64,000 bases of DNA from assembly GCF_001424145.1 (NCBI RefSeq), contig NZ_LMQM01000015.1, positions 62,915 through 126,914 of the forward strand, written 5' to 3'. Shown here one piece after another: positions 1 to 7,938 of this stretch; position 1 is the first letter of the stretch, and the number at the start of each line of letters is the position of its first letter. The position numbers were made by a program, and so were the translations under genes. The notes under the pieces are model-generated. The model saw only the letters and a program-made list of their open reading frames with translations, had not been told where the DNA came from and searched no databases. Source of the DNA: Chryseobacterium sp. Leaf404 (GTDB lineage: Bacteria > Bacteroidota > Bacteroidia > Flavobacteriales > Weeksellaceae).

Positions 1-624
1 CTGATCAGCCATCCTGAAAATCATGACTCCATAAAAATACATTTGCTGGGATACTGTACCATAGGTCATCCTACAGTGATGCTGAGAAAATCAATGCTGG
101 CAAGTCAAAGGTATGATGACAACTATCAGGCAGCAGAAGATTATGAGTTTTGGGTAAGGCTTTCGATTAATACAAAAATGTACAACATTCCCGAATCTCT
201 TTTGGATTACCGTATGCACACCACCAACATGACTGTTTTGGAAGACAGTACGCAAACTAAAACCTCAGATAAAATACGTCGGGAACAATTAAGAAGATTA
301 AATATTGAAAAAACTGAAAATGAAATCGTATACTGTGAACTTTTATTCACCCCAAAATATGTAGAATCAATATCCGAATCAGAGTTAAAAAAAATAATTG
401 AATTTGCCAATAAACTGGAACGGGCAAACGAAAAGAAAAGAATTTACGAAAACGGTATTCTACATCTTACATTTTATAAAAGACTTTATTATATGTTTGA
501 CAAACTGGAAACCAAAAGCCTCTTTTTAGTAGGTTATATTTTGCTAAACAGAAGGGAACTTTTAAGAAAAAGAGGAATAAGATTCACCCTCAATCTAATA
601 ATGAAAACGATTGCCAGTAAATAA
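1..624 (+). CDS. Glycosyltransferase family 2, C-terminal part (5' end outside window)
   Basis: The frame is open from the first base, so the gene starts upstream; 207 residues and the stop are visible. The piece contains the motif AEDYEFWVRL, the ED-type acidic motif found near the end of the GT-A catalytic domain in GT2 enzymes (acceptor-side base in the family). It is followed by HTTNMT and a charged helical tail of about 120 residues. The nucleotide-sugar binding half and the DxD motif lie outside the window, so donor specificity cannot be read. It is the leftmost visible gene of the polysaccharide locus and probably ends a transcript, since a hairpin with a T-run follows about 50 nt after the stop. 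Confidence 0.8.
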   Translation: MISHPENHDSIKIHLLGYCTIGHPTVMLRKSMLASQRYDDNYQAAEDYEFWVRLSINTKMYNIPESLLDYRMHTTNMTVLEDSTQTKTSDKIRREQLRRLNIEKTENEIVYCELLFTPKYVESISESELKKIIEFANKLERANEKKRIYENGILHLTFYKRLYYMFDKLETKSLFLVGYILLNRRELLRKRGIRFTLNLIMKTIASK

Positions 625-676
625 TCTTTTTCATCTTTCCTAATCTTATATAACAAAAATTAAAAAATTTCACCTG

Positions 677-709
677 CAGATTATTCAATAAAATCTGAAT
701 ATTTTTTTC
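677..709 (+). terminator. Candidate factor-independent terminator after the partial GT2
   Basis: CAGATT (677-682) pairs with AATCTG (692-697) and is followed by a T-rich tract to about 708. The stem is short and AT-rich, so it is a moderate candidate. Confidence 0.4.
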
Positions 710-818
710 ATCTGTTATATCATAATCACATAACGCTAAAAACAGATCAATATAAATATTTTACACCTACATAAACAGCAGAAGCACTGCAACTTAACAT
801 AAAATAATATTCCCTAAA

Positions 819-844
819 ACATGATGCACATCGTGTTTTTTTTT
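819..844 (+). terminator. Hairpin plus T-run upstream of the 883 gene
   Basis: ACATGATG (819-826) and CATCGTGT (829-836) form an 8-bp stem with one G-T pair and a 2-nt apex, followed by eight or nine T. It could be a second terminator for the partial GT2 transcript or an attenuator ahead of 883. Confidence 0.55.
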
Positions 845-845
845 A

Positions 846-863
846 TTAGTTTCGGTAAACTAA
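846..863. promoter_or_regulatory. Perfect 7-bp inverted repeat just before the 883 start
   Basis: TTAGTTT (846-852), loop CGGT, AAACTAA (857-863). It ends 19 nt before the ATG, so it would be in the 5' leader or act as an operator. There is no T-run directly after it. Confidence 0.4.
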
Positions 864-882
864 CAATCAAAATATTTTTAAT

Positions 883-1398
883 ATGGCACTCAACAATTTG
901 CTAAGTGTAATGTTTACGGAAGCCGAACTTGCACAGATGGATCAGGCTTTAACCATTTTTGAAGCTGTTTTAGTGGGCAAAACCATCCACCTTACACCAG
1001 ACCAGAGACAACAGCACGGGCGTATTGCCGAACAAAACAAACTCTTCGTCAACAAAGCAAAAGGAATTATGGAACAATATCCGCAACACGTTCCTGTTTT
1101 CATAGACAAACCGGAGTTTGACAGAGATTTTATTGCCCGCGCACAGCTGGAAGCAAGGTATCAGAGAATGTCTTCTATATTAGAACAATTATCTGATACC
1201 AAAACGCTGTTGGATCATGACAACTACCACAATGCTATTACCTTCTACAGAAACATAAAATATCTGTCTGGTGAGAATGTTCCCGGAACGACTTTTCTTT
1301 ACGAAGATATGCGGCAGTTTTTCGTCAATCCTTCCACAGGAATTGTTACAGAACCTAAAGCCAACAAGGAGAATAACGATAATGAAAAAGAAGAATAA
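883..1398 (+). CDS. Hypothetical cytoplasmic protein, 171 aa
   Basis: I do not recognise this protein. It has no signal peptide or membrane segment and looks mostly helical and polar, with a low-complexity tail rich in Asn, Lys and Glu (last 15 residues). The start ATG at 883 is the first in frame and follows a perfect 7-bp inverted repeat (846-863). It stands alone between two hairpin terminators, so it is probably monocistronic. It lies within the polysaccharide locus, but nothing in the sequence links it to glycan synthesis; codon use resembles its neighbours. Confidence 0.7.
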   Translation: MALNNLLSVMFTEAELAQMDQALTIFEAVLVGKTIHLTPDQRQQHGRIAEQNKLFVNKAKGIMEQYPQHVPVFIDKPEFDRDFIARAQLEARYQRMSSILEQLSDTKTLLDHDNYHNAITFYRNIKYLSGENVPGTTFLYEDMRQFFVNPSTGIVTEPKANKENNDNEKEE

Positions 1399-1422
1399 CG
1401 CTTATCAACAAATTACCTACAC

Positions 1423-1453
1423 ACTGCTTCAGAATACTGAGGCAGTTTTTTTT
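1423..1453 (+). terminator. Terminator of the 883 gene
   Basis: ACTGCTTCAG (1423-1432) and CTGAGGCAGT (1437-1446) form a 10-bp stem with one G-T pair and loop AATA, followed by eight T. It lies 25 nt after the stop at 1398. Confidence 0.85.
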
Positions 1454-1479
1454 GTCGAATCTTAAAACACCATTTCACC

Positions 1480-1690
1480 TGCTCATGAAGACCCTTTGCC
1501 CACTGCTTAAGGGCAGTCACCCCTTTACTAAAGTACCGCCCCCCTTTTCCGTACCCGTTATACCCCCTTCTGAACGGGGGTGCCTCTGCCTCACAACCCG
1601 CCTCAACCCCTTTATCAACAGGCTTACTCCCCTTACAGAAGTCCCGGAAGACCGTCTGAGGAGAGGGCAGACAGTTAATTACAAACCGTA
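1480..1690. other. C-rich non-coding stretch of unusual composition
   Basis: Between the terminator of 883 and the promoter of 1764 the plus strand is rich in C and runs of CCCC, unlike the AT-rich surroundings. It contains small inverted repeats such as ACTGC/GCAGT (1502-1516) and ACCCCC/GGGGGT (1562-1581). A 79-codon frame crosses it, but its proline-rich translation and lack of a promoter argue against a gene. It could be a degenerate intergenic repeat element; I cannot identify the family. Confidence 0.45.
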
Positions 1691-1738
1691 GAGGACGTTA
1701 AAACATCGTAACACTCCGCTTCTATGGCAGATTTTTAA

Positions 1739-1746
1739 TATCTTTG
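1739..1746 (+). promoter_or_regulatory. -7 promoter box (TATCTTTG) for the 1764 glycan operon
   Basis: Exact match to the Bacteroidota consensus TAnnTTTG, 17 nt before the ATG at 1764. It is the probable promoter for the long plus-strand glycosyltransferase run. Confidence 0.7.
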
Positions 1747-1763
1747 CCACTGAAAAACACGAT

Positions 1764-2591
1764 ATGCCCCAATCCCTCATTTCTATCATTGTCCCATGCT
1801 ACAATCAGGCACAGTATCTTGACGAATGTCTGCAGTCTGTGCTCGTACAAACCTACCAAAACTGGGAATGCATTATTGTAAATGACGGATCTCCTGACAA
1901 TACTGAAGAAGTTTCCCGAAGATGGACAAATAAAGACTCCCGTTTTAAATATCTTAAGAAAGAAAATGGCGGATTGTCATCTGCAAGAAATTTTGGTATT
2001 GAAAATTCAAAAGGAGAATGGATACTGCCCTTAGATTCTGATGATAAAATTTCCAAAAACTATTTAAAGCTCGCTTCAGATGTATTTTCTGAAAACTACA
2101 CCATTATTTACAGCAATGCAGAATACTTTGGTCTGGAAAAAGGAATTTGGGGTCTTCCAGAATACAGTGCATCTGCTTTAGCAACGAACAATATAATATT
2201 CTGCTCAGCAATCTTTAAAAAAAACACATGGTATAATGCAGGAGGTTATGATGAATCTATGAAAGTCGCACTTGAAGACTGGGAGTTTTGGATAAGAATT
2301 CTCAAAAATGGTGGCGCTGTTCACAAAATAAATCAAACCTGCTTCTATTACAGAATCAAGAATAATTCAATGATTGCTGCACTTGATTGGTCTGTGAAAG
2401 AACCCGTTATTAAATATATCGAACAAAAACACATTGATTTTTTTCAAAAACATTTTGGAACCTATCATGAGCTAAGTCAATATAAAAAAAGATATGCTCT
2501 TAAAAACACTGAAAACAAAGAAATTAAAAAAAAGTTAGCTTCAAAACGATATATTTTTATTGATAGATTATTATCTTTTTTTAATAAATAA
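1764..2591 (+). CDS. Glycosyltransferase family 2
   Basis: Predicted cytoplasmic inverting GT2 enzyme of 275 aa that transfers a sugar from a nucleotide donor during repeat-unit assembly. The GT-A fold is seen from residue 6 (SIIVPCYNQ), with the nucleotide-binding motif NDGSPDN at 40-46, the metal-binding DSDD at 91-94 and the ED motif at 171-172 (EDWEFW). No transmembrane segment is seen. It opens the plus-strand run after a TAnnTTTG promoter. The acidic motif and tail resemble those of the truncated GT2 at the window start, so the two may be paralogues. Sugar specificity is not readable. Confidence 0.88.
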   Translation: MPQSLISIIVPCYNQAQYLDECLQSVLVQTYQNWECIIVNDGSPDNTEEVSRRWTNKDSRFKYLKKENGGLSSARNFGIENSKGEWILPLDSDDKISKNYLKLASDVFSENYTIIYSNAEYFGLEKGIWGLPEYSASALATNNIIFCSAIFKKNTWYNAGGYDESMKVALEDWEFWIRILKNGGAVHKINQTCFYYRIKNNSMIAALDWSVKEPVIKYIEQKHIDFFQKHFGTYHELSQYKKRYALKNTENKEIKKKLASKRYIFIDRLLSFFNK

Positions 2592-2704
2592 TCTTGAAAG
2601 TTTAGAAATGGATAAAAGCACTGAAAAGCAGACTAATTTTGATTCTATCCATGCTGTTGTGAAGATTTTTTTTAAAACATGTTGAAATATAAAAATTTGT
2701 TGTA

Positions 2705-4396
2705 ATGTCTAAGCTTGCCATAGTGATCCCATATTATAAAATAGATTTCTTTGAAGAAACGCTGAAATCTGTTGCAGCACAAAGCAACAGAGACTTTGTT
2801 TTGTATATCGGGAATGATGCCAGCGCAAATAACCCTCTACCCCTCATTCAGAAACATCTTACTGACATATCTTACTTCTATTTTGATTACACAGATAATT
2901 TGGGCGCAGAAAATCTCGCTTTGCAGTGGGAGAGAATTCTTGAAAATGTAGAGGAAGAATGGTTTCAGATTTTGGGTGATGATGATATCATATCTGAGAA
3001 TTTTGTAGAAGAATTTTATTACAACATAAAAAATGCAGAGGAGCAGAGCATTTCTGTTATCAGAGTTTCGCAGGCGTTAATTGATGAAAATGGGATCCAG
3101 ACAACAGAGTTTACAGTGCATCCCACCATTCTCCCTGCTATTGAAGCATGGAAATCAAAAATTATCGATCATCAGAGATCCAGTTTATCCGAACACATCT
3201 TTAATCTGCATCAGTTCCGGAAGATAAAGTTCCGTAAATTTCCTTTAGCATGGTATTCTGATGATATTGCAGTGTATGAAATTTCAGATTTTGAAAATAT
3301 ATATTTTATAGACTCTGCAAAGGTTTTAGTGAGATTTTCCGAAAAAAGTATTTCAGGGAAATCAGATAATGAAACTGAAAAAAGTTTGGCCACATTTCAA
3401 TTCTTAAATCTTCTTATTGAAAAGTTCCACCATCGTCTTCCGAAAGAGTTTGTACTGAACACTATTGATAAGCTCAACCGTACTGCCCATGAAAATCACA
3501 GTACAAAAAACTCAAAATTTAGCCGTGTTTACATGAATTATGGTATGAAAGCTATGGCTTTAGAACAATTCATGACTTCAGTTCCGGTACTGAGACCAAT
3601 GTATCAGACTTTAAGAAAGGCAGTGGATAAAATTAAGGACTTAAAAAAAAGCCGAATCCTCTCGTACCAAAAAAAACGTCCTTTTCAGATTCCGATTATT
3701 ATCATCAATTTTAATCAGTTATATTTTCTGCGGACTCAGGTTGAATTTTATATTAAACGTGGATTCAGTAATATTGTTATTGTAGACAATCACTCTACCT
3801 ATCCCCCTTTGCTGGAATACTACCGATCCATCGAGCATCAGGTAAAAATAGAATATATGTCTCAAAACTATGGTCACCTTGTATTCTTTAAACGTGAAGA
3901 GCTATACAGAAAATATGGAAAGGGATATTATGTAATTACAGATGCAGATATTCTGCCCAATGAAAAACTTCCTGAAAATTTTATGTTTAACCTTATCACT
4001 TTTTTACATAAATATCAGAAAAAAGTTTTAAAAGTGGGGTTTGCACTTAGACTTGATGATATACCGGAAACTAACAATACAAAGCAAAAGATTATCAACT
4101 GGGAACAGAAATTTTGGATAGATGAATGCGAGCCAGACATTTTCTATGCAGATATCGACACCACATTTGCGCTTTATTCAACAGCACCCACAGAAATTAA
4201 ACTCAAATCTGCGTGGTTTTTTAGGGGATTAAGATTTGCAGGGGATTATGCGGCAAGACACGGCGGCTGGTATATCGATAACAATAATTTGACTGATGAG
4301 CAAAACTTCTATGCCGAAAATGCAAATTCTTCCAGCTCATGGCTCGCTAATAAAGAGGGAGAAATACTGGGAGACTACAAAAAATTATACAAATGA
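2705..4396 (+). CDS. Two-domain glycosyltransferase (GT2 plus second GT-A-like domain)
   Basis: A 563-aa protein with two catalytic-looking halves. The first, residues 3-220, is a GT2 domain with IGNDAS (35-40) and LGDDD (90-94). After a helical linker rich in Lys, Arg and Gln, residues 328-563 form a second GT-A-like domain starting IPIIIINFN, with VDNHST (360-365) and a DxD-type TDADILP (412-418). It could add two sugars in succession, like bifunctional polymerising transferases, but that is inference. The first half is closely related to the stand-alone GT2 at 12029. The stop overlaps the next start by 4 bases (ATGA), implying coupled translation. Confidence 0.85.
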   Translation: MSKLAIVIPYYKIDFFEETLKSVAAQSNRDFVLYIGNDASANNPLPLIQKHLTDISYFYFDYTDNLGAENLALQWERILENVEEEWFQILGDDDIISENFVEEFYYNIKNAEEQSISVIRVSQALIDENGIQTTEFTVHPTILPAIEAWKSKIIDHQRSSLSEHIFNLHQFRKIKFRKFPLAWYSDDIAVYEISDFENIYFIDSAKVLVRFSEKSISGKSDNETEKSLATFQFLNLLIEKFHHRLPKEFVLNTIDKLNRTAHENHSTKNSKFSRVYMNYGMKAMALEQFMTSVPVLRPMYQTLRKAVDKIKDLKKSRILSYQKKRPFQIPIIIINFNQLYFLRTQVEFYIKRGFSNIVIVDNHSTYPPLLEYYRSIEHQVKIEYMSQNYGHLVFFKREELYRKYGKGYYVITDADILPNEKLPENFMFNLITFLHKYQKKVLKVGFALRLDDIPETNNTKQKIINWEQKFWIDECEPDIFYADIDTTFALYSTAPTEIKLKSAWFFRGLRFAGDYAARHGGWYIDNNNLTDEQNFYAENANSSSSWLANKEGEILGDYKKLYK

Positions 4397-5337
4397 CAAC
4401 AACCTCAATTGCCATCTGCACCTACAACGGCGAAAAATATCTTGCTGAACAGCTGGAGAGCATCCTCAGCCAGACTGTGAAAGCAGATGAAATTGTTGTT
4501 TGTGATGATGGGTCGAAAGATAAAACCACGGAGATTTTGCAGGAATATCAGCTGAAAAATCCCGGCTTATTTAAAATCATGGTCAATGAGACCAATTTGG
4601 GTTATTTCAAAAATTTTGAAAAGGCCATATACGCCTGTAAGGGAGATATTATTATAACCAGTGACCAGGATGACATCTGGGAAATAAATAAAATTGAGGT
4701 CACCAAAGATTTTTTTGACAAAAACCCAGATTACGATGGCGTTTTTAATGATCTCGAAATAATTAATAATGATTATCAGATAAATGAACCTTCTTACCTC
4801 AACTGGAAGCATATTTCTTATAAATTCTTAGAAGAAAATATCATAAACAATACTCTGTTTGTGCAGCAGCAGATTATGGGAAGCTTCGTTTTGGGTTGTG
4901 CACTGGCTGTTAAAAGGTCTGCCTTACAGCAGTACGGATTAAGTAATTTTGAAATTGCCCACGATTATTTTATCGCACAGAAACTTTCTGCCAAAGGCAG
5001 ACTTGGATTTATCCCTCAAACACTCTCAAAATACAGACAACACGAAGATCAGGTATGCGGCCTTCGGGAAGCCATGGAAAATACTCCGAAAATAAAGGGA
5101 GATAATGAAAAGTCTTATTTTCAGAGCCTGGTTGGCCCTTTTCTTTTAGCCATCAGAAAATACAGACTACTGTATCCTGATGAAAATGTACAGAGCACAC
5201 CTCTTTACAGAATTTTTCTTGAAAACAGAAATACGTATCTGCAGAGTCTCTCTTTTTTAAAAAGAAAAAAATACATACTTCAGTGCATTCGTCACCATTA
5301 TTTGGATTTACATTTTACCGATTTCTTTAAATACTAA
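4393..5337 (+). CDS. Glycosyltransferase family 2, rhamnosyltransferase-like
   Basis: A 314-aa GT2 enzyme. SIAICTYNGEKYL (residues 5-17), CDDGSKD (37-43) and SDQDDIW (90-96) are typical of the GT2 subgroup often annotated as rhamnosyltransferases in O-antigen and capsule loci. The HD pair in IAHDYF takes the place of the usual ED motif. It is cytoplasmic with no membrane helices. The start overlaps the preceding stop by 4 bases. Rhamnose as donor is only a subgroup tendency, and no dTDP-rhamnose synthesis genes are in the window. Confidence 0.85.
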   Translation: MTTTSIAICTYNGEKYLAEQLESILSQTVKADEIVVCDDGSKDKTTEILQEYQLKNPGLFKIMVNETNLGYFKNFEKAIYACKGDIIITSDQDDIWEINKIEVTKDFFDKNPDYDGVFNDLEIINNDYQINEPSYLNWKHISYKFLEENIINNTLFVQQQIMGSFVLGCALAVKRSALQQYGLSNFEIAHDYFIAQKLSAKGRLGFIPQTLSKYRQHEDQVCGLREAMENTPKIKGDNEKSYFQSLVGPFLLAIRKYRLLYPDENVQSTPLYRIFLENRNTYLQSLSFLKRKKYILQCIRHHYLDLHFTDFFKY

Positions 5338-5353
5338 AAAAGACCTGTCACAC

Positions 5354-6286
5354 ATGGACGTAAGCATCTGCATCACCACCTACAACCACGAAAAGTACAT
5401 CGTGAAATGTCTTGAGAGTATTTTTGCACAGGAATTTTCTGGCGAATACGAAATTATCATCGGCAACGATAATTCTTCTGATGCAACTGAAAATGTCATA
5501 CGTCAAATCTCAGAAACCCATATAAAAGGCGAAACAATCCGTTATTTTAAAAACAATCCGAATTTAGGATATGTAAAAAACACACTGTTTACCTTTTCAC
5601 AGGCCAGAGGAAAATATATCGCCGTGCTCGATGGTGATGATTACTGGACCGACAGTCTAAAACTTCAGAAGCAGTTTGACCTACTTGAAAACAACAGCCT
5701 TCTTTCTGCTGCAGGCAGCAATTCAAGGGTTATTTATGAGGATGTGGATAAGGAAAGCCACAGCTACTCAGACCTACCTGCGAGAATTTTGAAAAAGGAA
5801 GGTCTTACAGATTTATCTATTTTCCAGACTTCTACTTTTTTTTTCAGAAAAGAAATCCTGCAGGATGATTTTCCAACCGATATTATTTCCGCTGACCGCG
5901 GTCTTTATTTACTTGCAGGATGTTTTGGTGATGTACAATATATGTCAGAAGAAACTGCAGCTTACAGACAGTTTCAGGGCAGCATTTCCAAGAACGTGCC
6001 TTATGAAGTGATGAAGAAAGATTTTGCAATTGTACCTTTTATCAAGAAACACAATTCAGAATACAGAACGTCTAAACTTATGGCGTATTTTTACTATACA
6101 CTCATGGCTTATCCGAAAACAGTGAGCAGGACAAACTTTTACAGGGCTGCCGCTGGCTATGCCTTTTATAATATTTTATCTAAATTTACACTACGCCCTT
6201 TCAAACTCTATAATGTTTTAAAATGGACACGTCACACCATGATGCAGAAGTATGATATTAAGAAACAAAATAACGGATTTATATAA
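5354..6286 (+). CDS. Glycosyltransferase family 2
   Basis: A 310-aa GT2 enzyme beginning DVSICITTYNHEKYI, with GNDNSSD (37-43) and the metal-binding LDGDDYW (92-98). This N-terminal pattern is common in glycosyltransferases that decorate surface polysaccharides. The C-terminal third is basic and aromatic, possibly membrane-associated, but has no clear transmembrane helix. It follows the previous gene by 16 nt and precedes the SDR gene by 6 nt. Donor and acceptor are unknown. Confidence 0.86.
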   Translation: MDVSICITTYNHEKYIVKCLESIFAQEFSGEYEIIIGNDNSSDATENVIRQISETHIKGETIRYFKNNPNLGYVKNTLFTFSQARGKYIAVLDGDDYWTDSLKLQKQFDLLENNSLLSAAGSNSRVIYEDVDKESHSYSDLPARILKKEGLTDLSIFQTSTFFFRKEILQDDFPTDIISADRGLYLLAGCFGDVQYMSEETAAYRQFQGSISKNVPYEVMKKDFAIVPFIKKHNSEYRTSKLMAYFYYTLMAYPKTVSRTNFYRAAAGYAFYNILSKFTLRPFKLYNVLKWTRHTMMQKYDIKKQNNGFI

Positions 6287-6292
6287 CAACAA

Positions 6293-6976
6293 ATGATTAC
6301 AGGCAACGGACTTATCGCAAAATCCCTACAAAGCATCGATTCTGATGGTGTTCTTTTTTTCGCATCAGGTGTTTCCAATTCTCTGGAAACAAGAAGTTCT
6401 GAATTTGAACGGGAACACACTCTTCTGAAAAAAAATATAGAAGAAAATCCAGATAAAACCTTTGTTTATTTCTCTACATGCAGCATTTATGATTCATCTA
6501 AAAACAATAGTCATTATGTTCTGCATAAGCTCAAAATGGAGCAGATTATTTCAGATCTGTGTGATCATTATTTTATTTTAAGAGTAAGCAATGCTGTAGG
6601 AAACGGAGGAAATCCCAATCTTCTGGTCAATTATCTCGTTCGCGAAATTGAGAATCAGAAAAAAATTACCGTTCATACCAAAGCAACCAGAAATCTGATT
6701 GACGTAAGTGATGTATGTGCGATCACAAAGGATGTGCTTGAAAATTTCAGCCCGAATCAGATCATCAATATGGCGTATCTTCAGAATTTTTCAATTATTG
6801 AAATTACCGAAACCATTTCCGACATTTTAAAAGCCGAACCTAATCTGCAGCTTCAGAATGAAGGTTCAGGATATGCAATTGAAGTTTCGAAAATTGAAAA
6901 CTATTTCAGGCAGAATAATCTTACCGATAAAGAGCAGTATCTGAGAAATTTAATTTCAAAATACTATCAAAAATAA
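6293..6976 (+). CDS. Short NAD-dependent epimerase/dehydratase-like SDR
   Basis: A 227-aa protein with features of the extended short-chain dehydrogenase family: an N-terminal TGNGLIA segment (3-9) in the place of the glycine-rich dinucleotide loop, FSTCSIYDS (60-68) with the active-site Ser/Thr region, and YVLHK (75-79) matching the catalytic YxxxK. LRVSNAVGNGGNP resembles the conserved substrate-proximal segment. It is clearly shorter than the usual 300-odd residues, and the glycine loop lacks its last Gly. It probably modifies a nucleotide sugar for this locus, but it may be a divergent or reduced member. It sits between two GT2 genes. Confidence 0.75.
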   Translation: MITGNGLIAKSLQSIDSDGVLFFASGVSNSLETRSSEFEREHTLLKKNIEENPDKTFVYFSTCSIYDSSKNNSHYVLHKLKMEQIISDLCDHYFILRVSNAVGNGGNPNLLVNYLVREIENQKKITVHTKATRNLIDVSDVCAITKDVLENFSPNQIINMAYLQNFSIIEITETISDILKAEPNLQLQNEGSGYAIEVSKIENYFRQNNLTDKEQYLRNLISKYYQK

Positions 6977-6979
6977 AAT

Positions 6980-7903
6980 ATGCCGAAAATATCCGTCATC
7001 ATCGTTACCTACAATGCCATGAAATGGGCAGAAAAATGTTTCAGCAGTCTTAGAAGCTCTTCTTTCCCGCTGGATTGCATTGTAATTGACAACGGTTCTT
7101 CAGACGGCACCCAGGATTTTTTGAGAAATAATTTTCCTGAAGTAGACTTTATCCAGTCAACGAAAAACTTAGGTTTTGGGAAAGCCAACAATATCGGTAT
7201 TGAAAAAGCATATAAAAACGGAGCAGATTTTTTTTATCTGATGAATCAGGATGCCTGGCTGCATGAAAACAGCATTCAATGCCTGCTGGATGTCTATGAA
7301 AGTTATGATGATAAAAAAGAAATTGGCATCTTAAGTCCTATGCAGACCGATGGTTCAGAGAAATATCTGGATATTTTTCTGGATAAGTACATTGCCATTA
7401 ATTTCGAAAAAACAAGACTTATTTCTGATCTTTATTTTCAAACTTTAAAATGCTGCTATGAAATCAGTTTTGTAAACGCAGCGCATTGGTTGATTCCCCG
7501 GGAGACGATCGTTACAGTAGGCGGATTTAATCCCTATTTTTTTCATTATGGTGAAGACAATGAATATGTAAACAGAGTACATTATCACAAGAAGAAAGTT
7601 TTGCTGGTTCCTTCCAGCAAAGTAGTACATGACGGCAAACAATTTTTAGATAAGGTCAATACTTCTTTGCACGAAGATTTAACCATAGAAACAAAAATAT
7701 TAAATCCAAATATTACATATTCTCTTAAAAATGAAAAGAAAGCACTACGGCAGAGTATCGTAAAAAACATGTTTTCCGGAAACAACACGAATGTTCAAAA
7801 ATTAAGAAAAAAATACTGCAAGATATTAAATGAAGAGAAAAAATTATCGCAATTACTCCATCAAACAAAACAGAAAGGCTTAACATTTCTTAACATATCA
7901 TAA
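6980..7903 (+). CDS. Glycosyltransferase family 2, WbbL-like
   Basis: A 307-aa GT2 enzyme. SVIIVTYNAMKW (5-16), IDNGSSDGT (36-44) and NLGFGKANNIGI (63-74) are typical of the WbbL-like rhamnosyl/galactosyl subgroup. The position of the usual DxD carries NQDAW (89-93), a substitution common in this subgroup. FHYGEDNEYVNRV provides the downstream acidic motif. It starts 3 nt after the SDR stop. A separate promoter follows this gene, so it may end the first transcript segment. Confidence 0.86.
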   Translation: MPKISVIIVTYNAMKWAEKCFSSLRSSSFPLDCIVIDNGSSDGTQDFLRNNFPEVDFIQSTKNLGFGKANNIGIEKAYKNGADFFYLMNQDAWLHENSIQCLLDVYESYDDKKEIGILSPMQTDGSEKYLDIFLDKYIAINFEKTRLISDLYFQTLKCCYEISFVNAAHWLIPRETIVTVGGFNPYFFHYGEDNEYVNRVHYHKKKVLLVPSSKVVHDGKQFLDKVNTSLHEDLTIETKILNPNITYSLKNEKKALRQSIVKNMFSGNNTNVQKLRKKYCKILNEEKKLSQLLHQTKQKGLTFLNIS

Positions 7904-7911
7904 TATTTACG

Positions 7912-7919
7912 TATTTTTG
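7912..7919 (+). promoter_or_regulatory. -7 promoter box (TATTTTTG) before the GtrB-like gene
   Basis: Exact TAnnTTTG match 19 nt before the TTG start at 7939. It suggests an internal promoter inside the glycosyltransferase run. Confidence 0.55.
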
Positions 7920-7938
7920 GGCACAAAACATTTAAAAG

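Noticed and set aside
1271..1465. 64-codon frame overlapping the end of the 883 gene
   Set aside because: Shadow in another frame; it runs through the terminator hairpin.
1452..1691. 79-codon plus-strand frame in the C-rich segment
   Set aside because: Proline-rich, no promoter, starts inside a terminator T-run and uses codons unlike its neighbours; more likely non-coding.
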